Source: Rhodovulum strictum (GTDB taxonomy: Bacteria; Pseudomonadota; Alphaproteobacteria; Rhodobacterales; Rhodobacteraceae). From it: a stretch of 64,000 bases of DNA. The notes below the pieces were generated by a model. The model was given only the letters and a program-made list of their open reading frames with translations, had not been told where the DNA came from and did not search any database. How positions within the stretch are numbered: the first letter of the stretch is position 1; each line of letters opens with the position of its first letter. This document shows, one piece after another, positions 10,185 through 19,275 of the stretch. Location of the stretch: NCBI RefSeq assembly GCF_009649175.1, contig NZ_WJPO01000001.1:277561-341560 (forward strand), read 5' to 3'. Position numbers and translations under genes: made by a program.

Positions 10185-10532
10185 TCAGCCCTTGCGCGAC
10201 ATCACGGCCGCGCCGACAAGCCCCACCGCCGAAACAAGGATCGGCAGCCAGAGCGGCAGCGCGACAACCGGGGCGCCAAGGGCCCAGACGATCCCGAAGC
10301 CGATCAGGAAGACGAGGTTGACCCAGATGATCTGGTTGAAGACCAGCATGGGCAGCGCCTTGGCCAGCGTCTTGCCCTGCGCGGCGCGGGCGGCGGCGGC
10401 CTCGGGGTCAAGGACGCGCGCGACGGTGGCCAGCGCGGCGATCACCAGGATGACCCAGACCGGGTTCTCCGATTGCCCGGCCAGAAAGCCGCCGGCCAGG
10501 ATGATCGCGTAAAAGATGTTCGCAGGGGACAT
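10185..10532 (-). CDS. Small membrane protein, function unknown
   Basis: 115-aa protein with about four hydrophobic segments (roughly residues 5-19, 26-41, 62-84 and 92-110) and a short charged loop DPEAAAARAAQGKT in the middle. It ends in SRKG. I recognise no family. It sits between rimM and trmD on the same strand with gaps of 29 and 38 bases, so it is probably in the same transcript, but no ribosomal role is visible. Confidence 0.65.
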   Translation of the reverse strand: MSPANIFYAIILAGGFLAGQSENPVWVILVIAALATVARVLDPEAAAARAAQGKTLAKALPMLVFNQIIWVNLVFLIGFGIVWALGAPVVALPLWLPILVSAVGLVGAAVMSRKG

Positions 10533-10561
10533 GGGGATCCTCGTTCCTTGTTGTTCGGCGC

Positions 10562-11071
10562 TCAGGGGAACAGACCTTCGGGCGGATCCGCAATGAGACG
10601 CCCCGCCGCAAGATCGACCGTCGGCACGCAGGCCGCGGTAAAGGGCAACAGCACGGTCGCACTCAGCCCGGGCCCGTGGATCTCCAGCAGATCCCCCGCG
10701 CCATGGTCATGCACCGCCCGCACCCGGCCCAGAACCTTGCCGCCGGTATCCAGCACCTCGATCCCGATCAGGTCGGCATGGTAGAATTCGTCATCGGGCA
10801 GGGCGGGCAGGGCGGCGCGGTCGGCGAACAGCCGCACGCCCTTCAGCCCGTCGGCCTGTTCCTTGGTGGCGATGCCGGTCAGCCGGGCGGCGAACCCGCC
10901 CTTGACGGCGCGGGTCAGCGTTACCGCAAAGGACCGCTTGCCATCCTCGGTGAAAAGCGGGCCGTAATCGGCGATCGAGTCAGGCTCGGCGCAGAAGCTT
11001 TTCAGCCGCACCTCGCCCCGCACCCCGAAGGAGCCGCCGATCACGCCCACGCAGACACGGGTTTCGGCCAT
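10562..11071 (-). CDS. rimM: 16S rRNA processing protein RimM
   Basis: 169-aa ribosome maturation factor that helps assemble the 30S head, binding S19. The N-terminal beta-barrel shows [20 protein letters not shown] and the C-terminal PRC barrel shows [31 protein letters not shown] and [14 protein letters not shown]. Its start codon directly adjoins the bluB stop, with no base between, so translation of the two is likely coupled. Standard member of the rpsP-rimM-trmD group. Confidence 0.96.
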   Translation of the reverse strand: MAETRVCVGVIGGSFGVRGEVRLKSFCAEPDSIADYGPLFTEDGKRSFAVTLTRAVKGGFAARLTGIATKEQADGLKGVRLFADRAALPALPDDEFYHADLIGIEVLDTGGKVLGRVRAVHDHGAGDLLEIHGPGLSATVLLPFTAACVPTVDLAAGRLIADPPEGLFP

Positions 11072-11722
11072 CTAGCGCCCCTCGACATGCAGCGCTTCGG
11101 CGCGCCGCTCCCAGCCGACTTCTTCCAGTTCGGGATGGTCGCGCTCGACCTCGGGCCAGCCGATGCAGAGATAGGCCACCAGCGACCAGTCGGCGGGCAC
11201 CGCCAGATCGCGGCAAAGCCGATCAGGATCCAGCACCGACACCCAGCCGACGCCCAGCCCCTCGGCCCGGGCCGCAAGCCAGAACATCGAGATCGCGGCC
11301 ACCACCGAATAGCGCCGCATCTCGGGCATGGTTGCCGCGCCAAGCCCCGCGCCCTGGGGCGTGGCCTCGTCGCAGAAGACGGCCAGTTGCACCGGCGCGC
11401 GGTCCATCCCCGACAGTTTCAGCCGCGGATAAAGCGCGGCCTTCTCGCCGTCATAGCCCGCAAGGGCGGCGGCATTCGCGGCCTCGAAATTGGCGCGCGC
11501 GGCCTGGCGGGCCGCGTCGCTGTCCAGCCGCAGGATGCGCCACGGCTCCGACAGGCCCACCGAAGGCGCCAGCCGGAACGCATCAAGGCAGCGGTCCAGA
11601 AGCGCCTCGTCCACCGGATCGGGGCGAAAGTGCCGCACGTCGCGCCGCCACCGCATGAGCCGGGAAAGCTCGTCGCGAAAGGCGGGCGCGAACCGGTCGG
11701 GCTGCGGAGCCGTGGCAGCCAT
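11072..11722 (-). CDS. bluB: 5,6-dimethylbenzimidazole synthase
   Basis: 216-aa nitroreductase-fold enzyme that breaks down FMNH2 with oxygen to make 5,6-dimethylbenzimidazole, the lower ligand of vitamin B12. BluB-specific segments: RRDVRHFRPDPVDE, SVGLSEPWRI, the MPEMRRYSVVAAISMFWLAA region, GVGWVSVLDPD and YLCIGWPEVE. These distinguish it from generic nitroreductases. It starts four bases after rpsP ends and its stop abuts the rimM start, so it is embedded in a ribosomal operon rather than a cobalamin cluster. The class II ribonucleotide reductase at 52791 needs the cofactor it helps make. Confidence 0.9.
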   Translation of the reverse strand: MAATAPQPDRFAPAFRDELSRLMRWRRDVRHFRPDPVDEALLDRCLDAFRLAPSVGLSEPWRILRLDSDAARQAARANFEAANAAALAGYDGEKAALYPRLKLSGMDRAPVQLAVFCDEATPQGAGLGAATMPEMRRYSVVAAISMFWLAARAEGLGVGWVSVLDPDRLCRDLAVPADWSLVAYLCIGWPEVERDHPELEEVGWERRAEALHVEGR

Positions 11723-11725
11723 CGC

Positions 11726-12079
11726 TTACTCTGCGCCTGCCTCGGCGGCCTTGGCGGCCTTTTCCTCGGCGCGGGCCTTGGCCTTGGCGCCCGGCACGGC
11801 CTTCTTGGGGTTGCTGCGCTCGGTTTTTGCAACGACGCCCGCGGTTTCCAGCATCCGGGCGATCCGGTCGGTCGGCTGGGCGCCCTGGCCGAGCCAATGC
11901 TTCACGCGGTCCAGATCCATGCGGACACGCTGTTCGTTGTCCTTGGCCAGAAGCGGGTTGTAGATGCCCAGCTTCTCGATGAAGCGGCCATCGCGCGGGG
12001 CGCGGCTGTCGGCCACGACGATGCTGTAGAAGGGACGCTTTTTCGAGCCGCCGCGGGCGAGACGAAGTTTCAGTGCCAT
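11726..12079 (-). CDS. rpsP: 30S ribosomal protein S16
   Basis: 117-aa S16, starting [34 protein letters not shown] and continuing through [11 protein letters not shown] and the conserved [16 protein letters not shown]. It has a lysine/alanine-rich tail of about 35 residues, a usual extension in alphaproteobacteria. It is followed within three bases by bluB and preceded by a chorismate mutase gene on the same strand. Confidence 0.98.
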   Translation of the reverse strand: MALKLRLARGGSKKRPFYSIVVADSRAPRDGRFIEKLGIYNPLLAKDNEQRVRMDLDRVKHWLGQGAQPTDRIARMLETAGVVAKTERSNPKKAVPGAKAKARAEEKAAKAAEAGAE

Positions 12080-12116
12080 GTCAGTTTCTCCTGTATCTGG
12101 CGTTCGGCAGGGGTGC

Positions 12117-12413
12117 CTATTTCTGGTGTTCGATATGGTGTCGGATGACTTCCTGAATGATGAAGTTCAGGAATTTCTTGGCAAATTCCGGGTCGAGATC
12201 GGCCTCGCGGGCGAGCTGTTCGAGCCGGGCAATCTGGGTTTCCTCGCGGGTGGGGTCCGAGGGGGGCAGGCCGTGCTGCGCCTTGAGCTGGCCCACCGCC
12301 TGGGTGTGCTTGAACCGCTCGCCCAGCGTGTAGACAAGGATCGCGTCCAGCCGGTCGATGCTGGCTCGGTGCTCGCGCAGAAGTGCGGCGGCGCGGGCGG
12401 TGTCGTCGGTCAC
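12117..12413 (-). CDS. Chorismate mutase (AroQ type)
   Basis: 98-aa all-helical AroQ-class chorismate mutase, converting chorismate to prephenate for Phe and Tyr. The helix-1 pattern [22 protein letters not shown] has the conserved Arg and Asp, then the lysine-containing [19 protein letters not shown] and the C-terminal [15 protein letters not shown] place the start at GTG 12413, because AAAGGAG lies seven bases upstream; the longer ATG form at 12440 would put that site inside the gene. It stands between ffh and rpsP in the same direction, a linkage also known in related genomes. Confidence 0.9.
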   Translation of the reverse strand: MTDDTARAAALLREHRASIDRLDAILVYTLGERFKHTQAVGQLKAQHGLPPSDPTREETQIARLEQLAREADLDPEFAKKFLNFIIQEVIRHHIEHQK

Positions 12414-12529
12414 AAGCCACTCCTTTCGGCGAGATTGCATCGGGCAAGGGCCAGTCCCCCGGCCCGCGGCGCGCTCAGCGCCGGGTCGCAGGCCGCCGCC
12501 CGCTGGGGATATGCCGGAACGCGCCGCAT

Positions 12530-14020
12530 CTATTTCTTCTTGCCCAGCCCCGACAGGCCCGGCGGCAGATCCAGGCCGCCCATTCCGCCCGGCAGCCCGC
12601 CGCCCATCCGGCGCGCGGCTTCTTCCAGCGCCTTGGGATCCATGTCCGCGCCCAGACCGGGCAACCCGCCCTTGCCCATCATCCCGGCCATCGCGCGTTT
12701 CAGCATGGCGCGACCGCCCTTCTGGCCAAGTTTCTTCATCATGTCAGACATCTGGCGGTGCATCTTGAGAAGCTTGTTCAGCTCCGGCACGTCGATTCCG
12801 GCACCGGCCGCGATGCGGCGCTTGCGGCTGGCCTGAAGGATCTGGGGATTGGCCCGCTCGACCTTGGTCATGGAATTTATCAGCGCGATCTGGCGGCGCA
12901 GGATCGAATCGTCGAAGCCCGCATCGGCCATCTGCTTGGACATCTTGCCCATGCCGGGCATCATCCCCATGATGCCCTCCATCCCGCCCATCTTGAGCAT
13001 CTGTTCAAGCTGCATCTTCAGGTCGTTCATGTTGAACTGACCCTTCTGGAAGCGCTTCATCATCCGCTCGGCCTGTTCGGCCTCGATGGTGGCTTGCGCC
13101 TTTTCCACCAGCGACACGATATCGCCCATGCCGAGGATGCGGCCCGCGATGCGTTCGGGGTGGAATTCCTCAAGCGCGTCCAGCTTTTCGCCAAGGCCCA
13201 CATACTTGATCGGCTTGCCGGTGACCGCGCGCATCGACAGCGCCGCACCGCCGCGGCCGTCGCCATCCATCCGGGTCAGGATGACACCGGTGATGCCGAT
13301 GCGGCCGTCGAAATTCTCGGCGGTGTGAACGGCGTCCTGACCGGTCAGGCCATCGACCACCAGAAGCGTCTCGCGCGGGGTCGCGACGTCGCGCACGGCC
13401 TCGACCTCGGCCATCAGCGCCTCGTCGATGGAAAGCCGGCCGGCGGTGTCCAGCATGTAGACGTCATAGCCGCCCATCGCGGCCTGCTGCTTGGCGCGTT
13501 TCGCGATGTCGACCGGCTTCTGGCCGGGCACGATGGGCAGGGTGTCGACGCCGATCTGTGCGCCGAGGATGGCAAGCTGTTCCATCGCCGCCGGGCGGTT
13601 CACGTCGAGCGAGGCCATCAGCACCCGCTTGCCGTTCACCTCCTTGAGGCGTTTTGCCAGCTTGGCGGTGGTCGTGGTCTTGCCGCCGCCCTGAAGCCCG
13701 ACCATCAGGATCGGCGCGGGCGGGTTGTCGATTTTCAGATATCCCGGTTCGCCCTCGCCGGTCAGCACGCGCACCAGTTCGTCATGGACGATCTTGACCA
13801 CCTGCTGGCCGGGCGTGACCGAGCGTGTCACCTCCTGCCCGGTGGCCTTGTCCTGCACCGACTTGACGAAGCTGCGCGCGACGGGCAGCGAAACGTCGGC
13901 CTCCAGAAGCGCCACGCGCACCTCGCGCAGCGCGGTCTTGACGTCGTCCTCGCTCAGCGCGCCCTGCTTGGTCAGGCGGTCGAACACGCCGGACAGGCGG
14001 TCTGATAGACTTTCGAACAT
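12530..14020 (-). CDS. ffh: Signal recognition particle protein Ffh
   Basis: 496-aa SRP54 GTPase that binds signal sequences and 4.5S RNA and targets proteins to the membrane through FtsY. It has the N-domain (residues 1-85), G-domain motifs GLQGGGKTTTTAKLAKRL, DTAGRL and TRMDGDGRGGAALS, and a methionine-rich M-domain (GGMEGIMGMMPGMGKMSKQM) with the RNA-binding helix-turn-helix NPQILQASRKRRIAAGAG. The tail is glycine/proline rich. The start is MFESLSDRL at 14020; the 27-residue extension is rejected because the family begins there. No 4.5S RNA gene was recognised next to it. Confidence 0.97.
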   Translation of the reverse strand: MFESLSDRLSGVFDRLTKQGALSEDDVKTALREVRVALLEADVSLPVARSFVKSVQDKATGQEVTRSVTPGQQVVKIVHDELVRVLTGEGEPGYLKIDNPPAPILMVGLQGGGKTTTTAKLAKRLKEVNGKRVLMASLDVNRPAAMEQLAILGAQIGVDTLPIVPGQKPVDIAKRAKQQAAMGGYDVYMLDTAGRLSIDEALMAEVEAVRDVATPRETLLVVDGLTGQDAVHTAENFDGRIGITGVILTRMDGDGRGGAALSMRAVTGKPIKYVGLGEKLDALEEFHPERIAGRILGMGDIVSLVEKAQATIEAEQAERMMKRFQKGQFNMNDLKMQLEQMLKMGGMEGIMGMMPGMGKMSKQMADAGFDDSILRRQIALINSMTKVERANPQILQASRKRRIAAGAGIDVPELNKLLKMHRQMSDMMKKLGQKGGRAMLKRAMAGMMGKGGLPGLGADMDPKALEEAARRMGGGLPGGMGGLDLPPGLSGLGKKK

Positions 14021-14230
14021 GGGCCGGGCCCTCCGTCGACCGTTGCACCTGCCCCCGATATGGGCGGGGACGCCTGAAATGTCAGCGCGACGAAGCGCCA
14101 AACGAGTGACGCCCCCGTGGGCGAAACCTCGCTGACGGGGGGCGATCCCGGGACATGGCCGGGACCGGAAGGCGTGAACCGTTCCGGATATCGGGCTGGC
14201 TTAAGCCATGGATGGGGGCGGGAGTCAAGT

Positions 14231-14260
14231 CCGGCCTGCCCGTGCGAGGGGGCAGGCCGG
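14231..14260 (-). terminator. Strong hairpin after azoR
   Basis: An 11-bp perfect stem (14231-14241 with 14250-14260, 8-nt loop) lies 8 bases beyond the azoR stop. No clear T-run follows on the minus strand. The 247-bp gap up to ffh (14021-14267) holds nothing else I can identify. Confidence 0.55.
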
Positions 14261-14267
14261 GCCTGTG

Positions 14268-14861
14268 TCAGGCCGCGCGGGGCAGTCGGTCGACCGCCGC
14301 CTGGGCGGCGGCAAGGGCGGCCTCGGGATCCAGCGCCAGCCGGTCGGCGCCCAGCACGGTCACATCGGTCAGCCCGAGGAAGCCCAGAACATGGGTAAGG
14401 TAGCGGGTGGCAAAGTCGATATCCGAGCCGAAGGCGGTCCCGCCCGAGGCGGCGGCCACGATCACCCGCTTGGCCCCCAGCAGCCCTTCGGGCCCGGCCT
14501 CGGTGTAGCGGAAGGTGACGCCTGCGCGGGCCACCAGGTCGATCCAGGCCTTGAGCGCGGCGGGCAGTCCGAAATTGTAGACCGGCAGGCCGATCACGAT
14601 GGTATCGGCGGCCTTCAGTTCCGCGATCAGGCTGTCGGACAGCGCCAGTTCGGCGCGCTGCGCTTCGGTCCGGTCGGCCTCGGGGGTGAAATTCGCGCCG
14701 ATCCAGTCGGCCGTCAGCAGCGGCAGGCCCTCGGCCAGATCGCGGGTCAGGATGCGGGTGTCGTCACCGGCAAGGCGCGCAACGACACGGTCGGTCAACT
14801 CGCGCGAGACCGAGCCTTCGCGGCGGGCCGAACTGTCGATGCGTAGGAGGGTGTTGGACAT
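14268..14861 (-). CDS. azoR: FMN-dependent NADH:azoreductase
   Basis: 197-aa flavodoxin-fold reductase of the AzoR/AcpD family, reducing azo dyes and quinones with NADH. The FMN site shows LLRIDSSAR at the N-terminus, PVYNFGLPAALKAWIDLVARAG in the middle and AAASGGTAFG later. The start at 14861 is the family start; a 32-residue upstream extension overlaps the promoter region and is rejected. It is divergent from a LysR gene, with a candidate LysR box in the 98-bp space between, so control by that regulator is plausible. Confidence 0.92.
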   Translation of the reverse strand: MSNTLLRIDSSARREGSVSRELTDRVVARLAGDDTRILTRDLAEGLPLLTADWIGANFTPEADRTEAQRAELALSDSLIAELKAADTIVIGLPVYNFGLPAALKAWIDLVARAGVTFRYTEAGPEGLLGAKRVIVAAASGGTAFGSDIDFATRYLTHVLGFLGLTDVTVLGADRLALDPEAALAAAQAAVDRLPRAA

Positions 14862-14921
14862 GGGGGCTCCGTTGGAGTGGGATTGTGGAGGGCAAGATGG
14901 CCCTTGCGCTGGCGAACACAA

Positions 14922-14938
14922 TTGCTCAAAATCAACAA
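14922..14938. promoter_or_regulatory. Candidate LysR-type binding site
   Basis: TTG-N11-CAA (14922-14938), matching the T-N11-A rule for LysR regulators, lies between the divergent azoR and lysR genes, 22 bases before the lysR start. Pattern match only. Confidence 0.4.
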
Positions 14939-14959
14939 GGTCTGTGAGGTGGCGCACAT

Positions 14960-15835
14960 ATGGATCTCGACAATTGGGACGAAATCCGCACCGCCTATCA
15001 TGTTGCCCGGCTGGGCACCGTCAGCGGTGCGGCCGAGGCGCTGGGGGTGCATCACGCGACCGTCATCCGCCATGTCGATGCGCTGGAGAACCGGCTGGGG
15101 GTGAAGCTGTTCCAGCGCCACGCCCGCGGCTACACGCCGACCGAGGCGGGCGAGGAACTGTTGCAGGTCGCCCAGGTGACCGCCGAGCAGTTCAGCCAGT
15201 TGGCCGGGCGGCTGCGCGGGCAGGGCGCGGCGATGACCGGCGATCTGGCCGTGACCTCGGTCGACTCGCTGACGCCGCTTCTGGTGCCGGTGCTGGCCGC
15301 GTTCCAGGCCGATCATCCCGATCTGTCGGTGCGGCTGATGGCCGATCCGCGGCTTTACCGGCTGGAATATGGCGAGGCGCATGTGGCGGTGCGCGCAGGC
15401 GCCCGGCCGGACGAGCCGGACAACATCGTGCAGACGCTTTATGTCCAGCGCAGCGGGCTTTATGCCTCGCCCGATTATGTGGCGGCGCATGGCCCGCTGG
15501 GCGAGGATCTGTCGGCCCATCGCTTCGTCGGCCCCACCGACGAGGGCCATCGCGCGCCGTTCTACCGCTGGCTGCGGGCGCATGTCCCGGCCGAGCGCAT
15601 CACCTTTCGCGTAGGCGACATGCGCGGCGCGGTCGAGGCGGTCGAGGCCGGGGCGGGCATCGGTTTCGTGCCAATCTGGCAGGCGCGCGGCCTGCCCGAT
15701 CTGGTCGAGATGCGCCCGCCCCGGCCCGACTGGGAGGTGACGCTATGGCTGGTCACCCATGTCGATCTGCACCGCACGCCCAAGGTTCAGGCACTGACCG
15801 CGCAATTGAAGGAGGCCGCGCGATCATGGCCCTGA
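14960..15835 (+). CDS. LysR-family transcriptional regulator
   Basis: 291-aa regulator. The N-terminal winged helix-turn-helix (residues 10-65) reads GTVSGAAEALGVHHATVIRHVDALENRLGVKLFQR. A periplasmic-binding-type effector domain starts near residue 90. It begins MDLDNWDEIRTAYHVARLG, like the regulators of this family in Rhodobacteraceae. It is divergent from azoR and overlaps the EamA transporter gene by ten bases, so it probably controls one or both. The inducer is unknown. Confidence 0.93.
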   Translation: MDLDNWDEIRTAYHVARLGTVSGAAEALGVHHATVIRHVDALENRLGVKLFQRHARGYTPTEAGEELLQVAQVTAEQFSQLAGRLRGQGAAMTGDLAVTSVDSLTPLLVPVLAAFQADHPDLSVRLMADPRLYRLEYGEAHVAVRAGARPDEPDNIVQTLYVQRSGLYASPDYVAAHGPLGEDLSAHRFVGPTDEGHRAPFYRWLRAHVPAERITFRVGDMRGAVEAVEAGAGIGFVPIWQARGLPDLVEMRPPRPDWEVTLWLVTHVDLHRTPKVQALTAQLKEAARSWP

Positions 15836-16719
15836 CGCGGGCCGAGGCGCTGCGCGGGCATCTGGCGATGCTGGTCTTCTCGGGGCTGGTGGCGGGCTCG
15901 TTCAGCTTCGGCAAGCTGATCGCCAACGATATCGACCCCGCCGCGCTGACTGCGCTGCGTTTCGCGATCGCGGGGGCGCTGATCGGGGCGGCGGCGGCGC
16001 TGGGGCCGGGGCTGGCGGCGCATGCCTTTCGCGCGCCCTGGCGGTTCCTGATCCTGGGCGGGCTGTTCGGCGCCTATTTCGTCCTGATGTTCGAGGCGCT
16101 CAAGACCGCCGATCCGGTTGCGACAGCGGCGATCTTCACGCTGACGCCGGTCATGGCGGCGGGCTTCGGCTGGCTGTTCCTGCGCCAGCTGACCACGGGC
16201 CGGATGGCGCTGGCGCTGGCGGTGGGGGCGGCGGGCGCGCTATGGGTGATCTTTCGCGGCGATCCGGCGGCGCTGATCGCGTTCGACCTTGGCCGGGGCG
16301 AGGCGGTGTTCTTCGTCGCCGCGCTGGCCCATGCCGCCTATACGCCGCTGGTGCGCAGGTTCAACCGCGGCGAGCCCGCGCTTGTCTTTACCTTCGGGAT
16401 GATGATGGCGGCGCTGGTGCTGCTGCTGATCTACGGGTTGCCGTCGATTCGCGCGACCGACTGGGCGGCGCTGCCCGCGCGGGTCTGGTGGGTGGTGCTG
16501 TACCTGGCGATCTTTGCCAGCGCGATGAGTTTCGTGATCCTGCAATACGCAGCGATGCGGCTGCCCTCGGCCAAGGTGATGGCCTATACCTATCTGACGC
16601 CTTGCTGGGTGATCGGCTGGGAGATCGCGCTGGGCAATGCCGCGCCCCGGGGGCTGGTGCTGGGGGGCATCGCCCTGACGGTGCTGGCGCTGGTCCTGCT
16701 CTTGAAGGAGGACGGGTAG
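15826..16719 (+). CDS. EamA/DMT-family transporter
   Basis: 297-aa integral membrane protein with about ten helices in two EamA repeats, the fold of drug/metabolite exporters. Helices such as LAMLVFSGLVAGSFSFGKLI, ATAAIFTLTPVMAAGFGWLF and SFVILQYAAMRLPSAKVMAYTYLTP show the repeat pattern with the conserved TPV/TP turns. The start at 15826 overlaps the end of lysR by ten bases and has AAGGAGG upstream, giving coupled translation. The substrate is unknown; cytoplasmic metabolite efflux is the family norm. Confidence 0.9.
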   Translation: MALTRAEALRGHLAMLVFSGLVAGSFSFGKLIANDIDPAALTALRFAIAGALIGAAAALGPGLAAHAFRAPWRFLILGGLFGAYFVLMFEALKTADPVATAAIFTLTPVMAAGFGWLFLRQLTTGRMALALAVGAAGALWVIFRGDPAALIAFDLGRGEAVFFVAALAHAAYTPLVRRFNRGEPALVFTFGMMMAALVLLLIYGLPSIRATDWAALPARVWWVVLYLAIFASAMSFVILQYAAMRLPSAKVMAYTYLTPCWVIGWEIALGNAAPRGLVLGGIALTVLALVLLLKEDG

Positions 16720-16728
16720 GGCGGCCCG

Positions 16729-17100
16729 TCAGATGCCGTCGCGGCAGGCGTCGTCGGGAGTGTGTTGCGCCGTCGCCCCGTCATCGAGTTCCGTCCGAAG
16801 AAACCGCTCGAACGCATCCAGATCCACGGGGTCGAACTGGCCGAAGCCCTGCATCCAGACCGAGGCATCGCGCAGCGCGTCGGGTTCGAGCTTGCACCAT
16901 TTCACCCGCCCGCGCTTTTCCTGGCTGATCAGCCCCGCGCGGGTCAGGATGACCAGATGTTTCGAGATCGCGGCCAGCGACATCTCGAAGGGCTCGGCGA
17001 CATCGGTCACGGCCATGTCGTCCTCAAGCAGCATGGCGAGGATCGCGCGCCGCGTCGGGTCGGCGAGGGCGGCGAAAACGATGTCGAGCCGGTGGTCCAT
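16729..17100 (-). CDS. ArsR-family transcriptional regulator
   Basis: 123-aa winged-helix repressor: VFAALADPTRRAILAMLL, the recognition helix FEMSLAAISKHLVILTRAGLIS and the wing KRGRVKWCKLEPDALR. It lacks the metal-binding CxC motif of arsenic/zinc sensors, so it belongs with the non-metal group that often regulates a neighbouring START-domain gene; no such gene is present here. The start at 17100 is the family start MDHRLDIVF; the upstream 14 residues are rejected. A perfect palindrome 33 bases upstream suggests self-repression. Confidence 0.88.
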   Translation of the reverse strand: MDHRLDIVFAALADPTRRAILAMLLEDDMAVTDVAEPFEMSLAAISKHLVILTRAGLISQEKRGRVKWCKLEPDALRDASVWMQGFGQFDPVDLDAFERFLRTELDDGATAQHTPDDACRDGI

Positions 17101-17132
17101 CCGCCCAGCTTTGGGCGCGGCCGGGTGGAACG

Positions 17133-17148
17133 TCAACCGCAAGGTTGA
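17133..17148. promoter_or_regulatory. Palindrome upstream of the arsR-family gene
   Basis: TCAACC-GCAA-GGTTGA, 6-bp arms with a 4-bp spacer, 33 bases upstream of the regulator start. Size and symmetry fit an ArsR-family dimer site. It is also 92 bases before the atp promoter, so an effect there is possible but less likely. Confidence 0.5.
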
Positions 17149-17239
17149 ATATGCAGGTCGGTCGAAAGGCCGGGGATGCGGCGGTGCAGCGTTTGATGAA
17201 GCTATATGAAAACAATGGCTTATGCGGGAAGATGGGCGC

Positions 17240-17268
17240 TTGACTCGGGGTCGCCCCCTCTCTAGGTT
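17240..17268 (+). promoter_or_regulatory. Probable sigma-70 promoter of the atp F0 operon
   Basis: TTGACT (17240-17245), a 17-bp spacer and TAGGTT (17263-17268), 29 bases upstream of the atpI GTG start. The -35 matches consensus in five of six bases and the spacing is ideal; the -10 is weak. Confidence 0.55.
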
Positions 17269-17297
17269 CGCCGCGACTGTCCGAGGGGGCGCTCAGG

Positions 17298-17639
17298 GTG
17301 ATTGATCCGGCGGAAAGAGAGCGGCTAAAGCGGCTCGAAGACCGGATCCGTGCCCTGAAGAAGGTCGAGGCCGCCGAGTCCGGCAAGCGCCACCAGGACG
17401 AGCATTATTCCCAGGCGCAACTGGCCTGGCGGATGGTGATCGAGCTTGTCGCCGGTCTGGGGATCGGCTTCGGCATCGGGTATGCGGTGGACCTGTGGCT
17501 GGGGACGCTGCCGATCTTCCTGGTGCTGTTCATATTGCTGGGCTTTGCCGCCGGGGTGCGTGTGATGATGCGCTCGGCGGCCGAGATTCAGAGGCAACAG
17601 GTGGCCGAGCAGGCTGCCAAGGACGACAAGAGGGATTGA
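17298..17639 (+). CDS. atpI: ATP synthase protein I
   Basis: 113-aa AtpI/Ncg-type accessory protein that helps assemble the c-ring. It has a charged N-terminal helix (residues 1-40), then two transmembrane helices with the glycine-zipper stretch [17 protein letters not shown], and a basic tail. It starts at GTG 17298 after an AGGGGGCG stretch. It is the first gene of the F0 operon, two bases before atpB. The F1 genes are not in the window, as expected for alphaproteobacteria, where F0 and F1 form separate operons. Confidence 0.9.
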   Translation: MIDPAERERLKRLEDRIRALKKVEAAESGKRHQDEHYSQAQLAWRMVIELVAGLGIGFGIGYAVDLWLGTLPIFLVLFILLGFAAGVRVMMRSAAEIQRQQVAEQAAKDDKRD

Positions 17640-17641
17640 AC

Positions 17642-18394
17642 GTGGCAAGCGACCAAGCGACCGGCGGCCTGCAGATCCACCCGATGGACCAGTTCATCGT
17701 CAAGCCGCTGTTCGGCGGCGATGCGATCCACTGGTACACGCCCACCAACGTGACGCTGTGGATGGCGCTTGCGGTGGTCTGCGTGGTGCTTCTACTGGTG
17801 ATCGGCACGCGCGGGCGCGCGCTGGTGCCAAGCCGGGTGCAGTCGGTCGCCGAGCTTGCCTATGGCTTCGTCTACAAGATGGTCGAGGATGTCGCGGGCA
17901 AGGACGGGGTGAAATATTTCCCCTATATCATGACGCTGTTCATCTTCATCGTCTTCGCGAACTTCCTGGGCCTGATCCCGATGGCGTTCACCACGACATC
18001 TCATATCGCGGTGACGGCGACCATGGCGCTGGCGGTGTTCTTCTTCGTGACGATCCTGGGCGTGGTCAAGAACGGCGTCGGCTTTCTCAGCCTGTTCTGG
18101 ATCAGTGCCGCGCCGCTGGCGCTGCGGCCGATCCTGGCGCTGATCGAGGTGATTTCCTACTTCGTCCGGCCCGTCAGCCATTCCATTCGTCTTGCCGGCA
18201 ACATGATGGCCGGGCACGCGGTGATCAAGGTGTTCGCGGGCTTCGCGGGCGTGCTGGGCGTCGGCGCGATCTTTCCGCTGGCCGCCATCACCGCGGTCTA
18301 TGCGCTGGAGGTTCTGGTGTCCTTCATCCAGGCCTATGTCTTCGCGATCCTCACCTGCGTCTACCTGCGCGATGCGCTGCATCCGCACCACTGA
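17642..18394 (+). CDS. atpB: F0F1 ATP synthase subunit a
   Basis: 250-aa membrane subunit forming the proton half-channels. The essential arginine lies in [17 protein letters not shown], and [18 protein letters not shown] closes the protein, both diagnostic. GTG at 17642 is the start: AAGAGGGATTGAAC precedes it, and the two-base gap after atpI fits an operon. An upstream reading-frame extension lies inside atpI and is rejected. Confidence 0.96.
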   Translation: MASDQATGGLQIHPMDQFIVKPLFGGDAIHWYTPTNVTLWMALAVVCVVLLLVIGTRGRALVPSRVQSVAELAYGFVYKMVEDVAGKDGVKYFPYIMTLFIFIVFANFLGLIPMAFTTTSHIAVTATMALAVFFFVTILGVVKNGVGFLSLFWISAAPLALRPILALIEVISYFVRPVSHSIRLAGNMMAGHAVIKVFAGFAGVLGVGAIFPLAAITAVYALEVLVSFIQAYVFAILTCVYLRDALHPHH

Positions 18395-18437
18395 CGCAAT
18401 CCGAAATCTGCCAATTCCAACGTAAGGAGAAATCGAC

Positions 18438-18674
18438 ATGGAAGGCGATATCGTTCAAATGGGCGCCTATATCGGTGCGGGTCTGGCATGCACCGGCATG
18501 GGCGGCGCCGCGGTCGGTGTGGGCCACGTTGTCGGCAACTACATCTCGGGTGCGCTGCGCAACCCGTCGGCGGCTGCCTCGCAGACCGCGACCATGTTCA
18601 TCGGTATCGCGTTCGCCGAAGCGCTGGGGATCTTCTCGTTCCTCGTCGCGCTTCTGCTGATGTTCGCCGTCTAA
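18438..18674 (+). CDS. atpE: F0F1 ATP synthase subunit c
   Basis: 78-aa two-helix proteolipid of the rotor ring. Helix 1 has the glycine-rich [19 protein letters not shown]. The polar loop is GALRNPSAA, and helix 2 holds the proton-binding glutamate in [16 protein letters not shown] clear TAAGGAGA ribosome-binding site stands before the ATG. The 43-bp and 81-bp gaps on either side are larger than elsewhere in the operon, which fits the higher expression needed for this multi-copy subunit. Confidence 0.97.
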   Translation: MEGDIVQMGAYIGAGLACTGMGGAAVGVGHVVGNYISGALRNPSAAASQTATMFIGIAFAEALGIFSFLVALLLMFAV

Positions 18675-18755
18675 TCTCCCCGAACCGATCCTTACGGCCG
18701 GGTGGGGGCTTGAACAGCGCCCGCCCGGTGTAATCCCGGGGTCCAGGGGGACGAC

Positions 18756-19274
18756 ATGGCAACTGATACGAACGCGGCCGAACCGGTCGGCATGCCGCAA
18801 CTCGACTTTTCGACCTTCCCCAACCAGATCTTCTGGCTGGTGGTGACTCTGGTCGTGATCTATTTCGTGCTGTCGCGCATCGCGCTGCCGCGCATCGCGG
18901 CCGTGCTGGCCGAGCGGCAGGGCACGATCTCGAACGACATCACCGCGGCCGAAGAGCTGAAGCTCAAGGCGCAGGAGGCCGAGCGCGCCTATGAAAAGGC
19001 GCTGGCCGATGCCCGTGCCGAAGCGCAGCGCATCGTCGCCGAGACCCGTGCCGAGATCAAGGCGGACCTCGATGCCGCCACCGCCCGTGCCGATGCCGAG
19101 ATCGCGGCGCGTGCCGCCGAGGCCGAGAAGCAGATCGCCGAGATCCGCGAGAATGCGATGGAAAGCGTGACGCTGGTGGCCAGGGCGACGGCTGCGGAAC
19201 TGGTCTCTGCGCTGGGCTTTCAGGCCGATGGGGCCGCCGTGGATACGGCTGTCGCGTCCAAGCTGAAGGGGTAG
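18756..19274 (+). CDS. F0F1 ATP synthase subunit b-prime
   Basis: 172-aa peripheral-stalk subunit, the second b-type chain that photosynthetic and many alphaproteobacterial enzymes use as a b/b-prime heterodimer. One transmembrane helix ([21 protein letters not shown], residues 24-44) is followed by a long charged coiled coil rich in Ala, Glu and Arg. AGGGGGACGAC precedes the ATG. atpF begins one base after its stop. Confidence 0.94.
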   Translation: MATDTNAAEPVGMPQLDFSTFPNQIFWLVVTLVVIYFVLSRIALPRIAAVLAERQGTISNDITAAEELKLKAQEAERAYEKALADARAEAQRIVAETRAEIKADLDAATARADAEIAARAAEAEKQIAEIRENAMESVTLVARATAAELVSALGFQADGAAVDTAVASKLKG

Positions 19275-19275
19275 G

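Noticed and set aside
14021..14267. 4.5S RNA gene beside ffh
   Set aside because: I found no SRP-RNA-like hairpin with the GGAA tetraloop pattern; only an azoR terminator hairpin is present.
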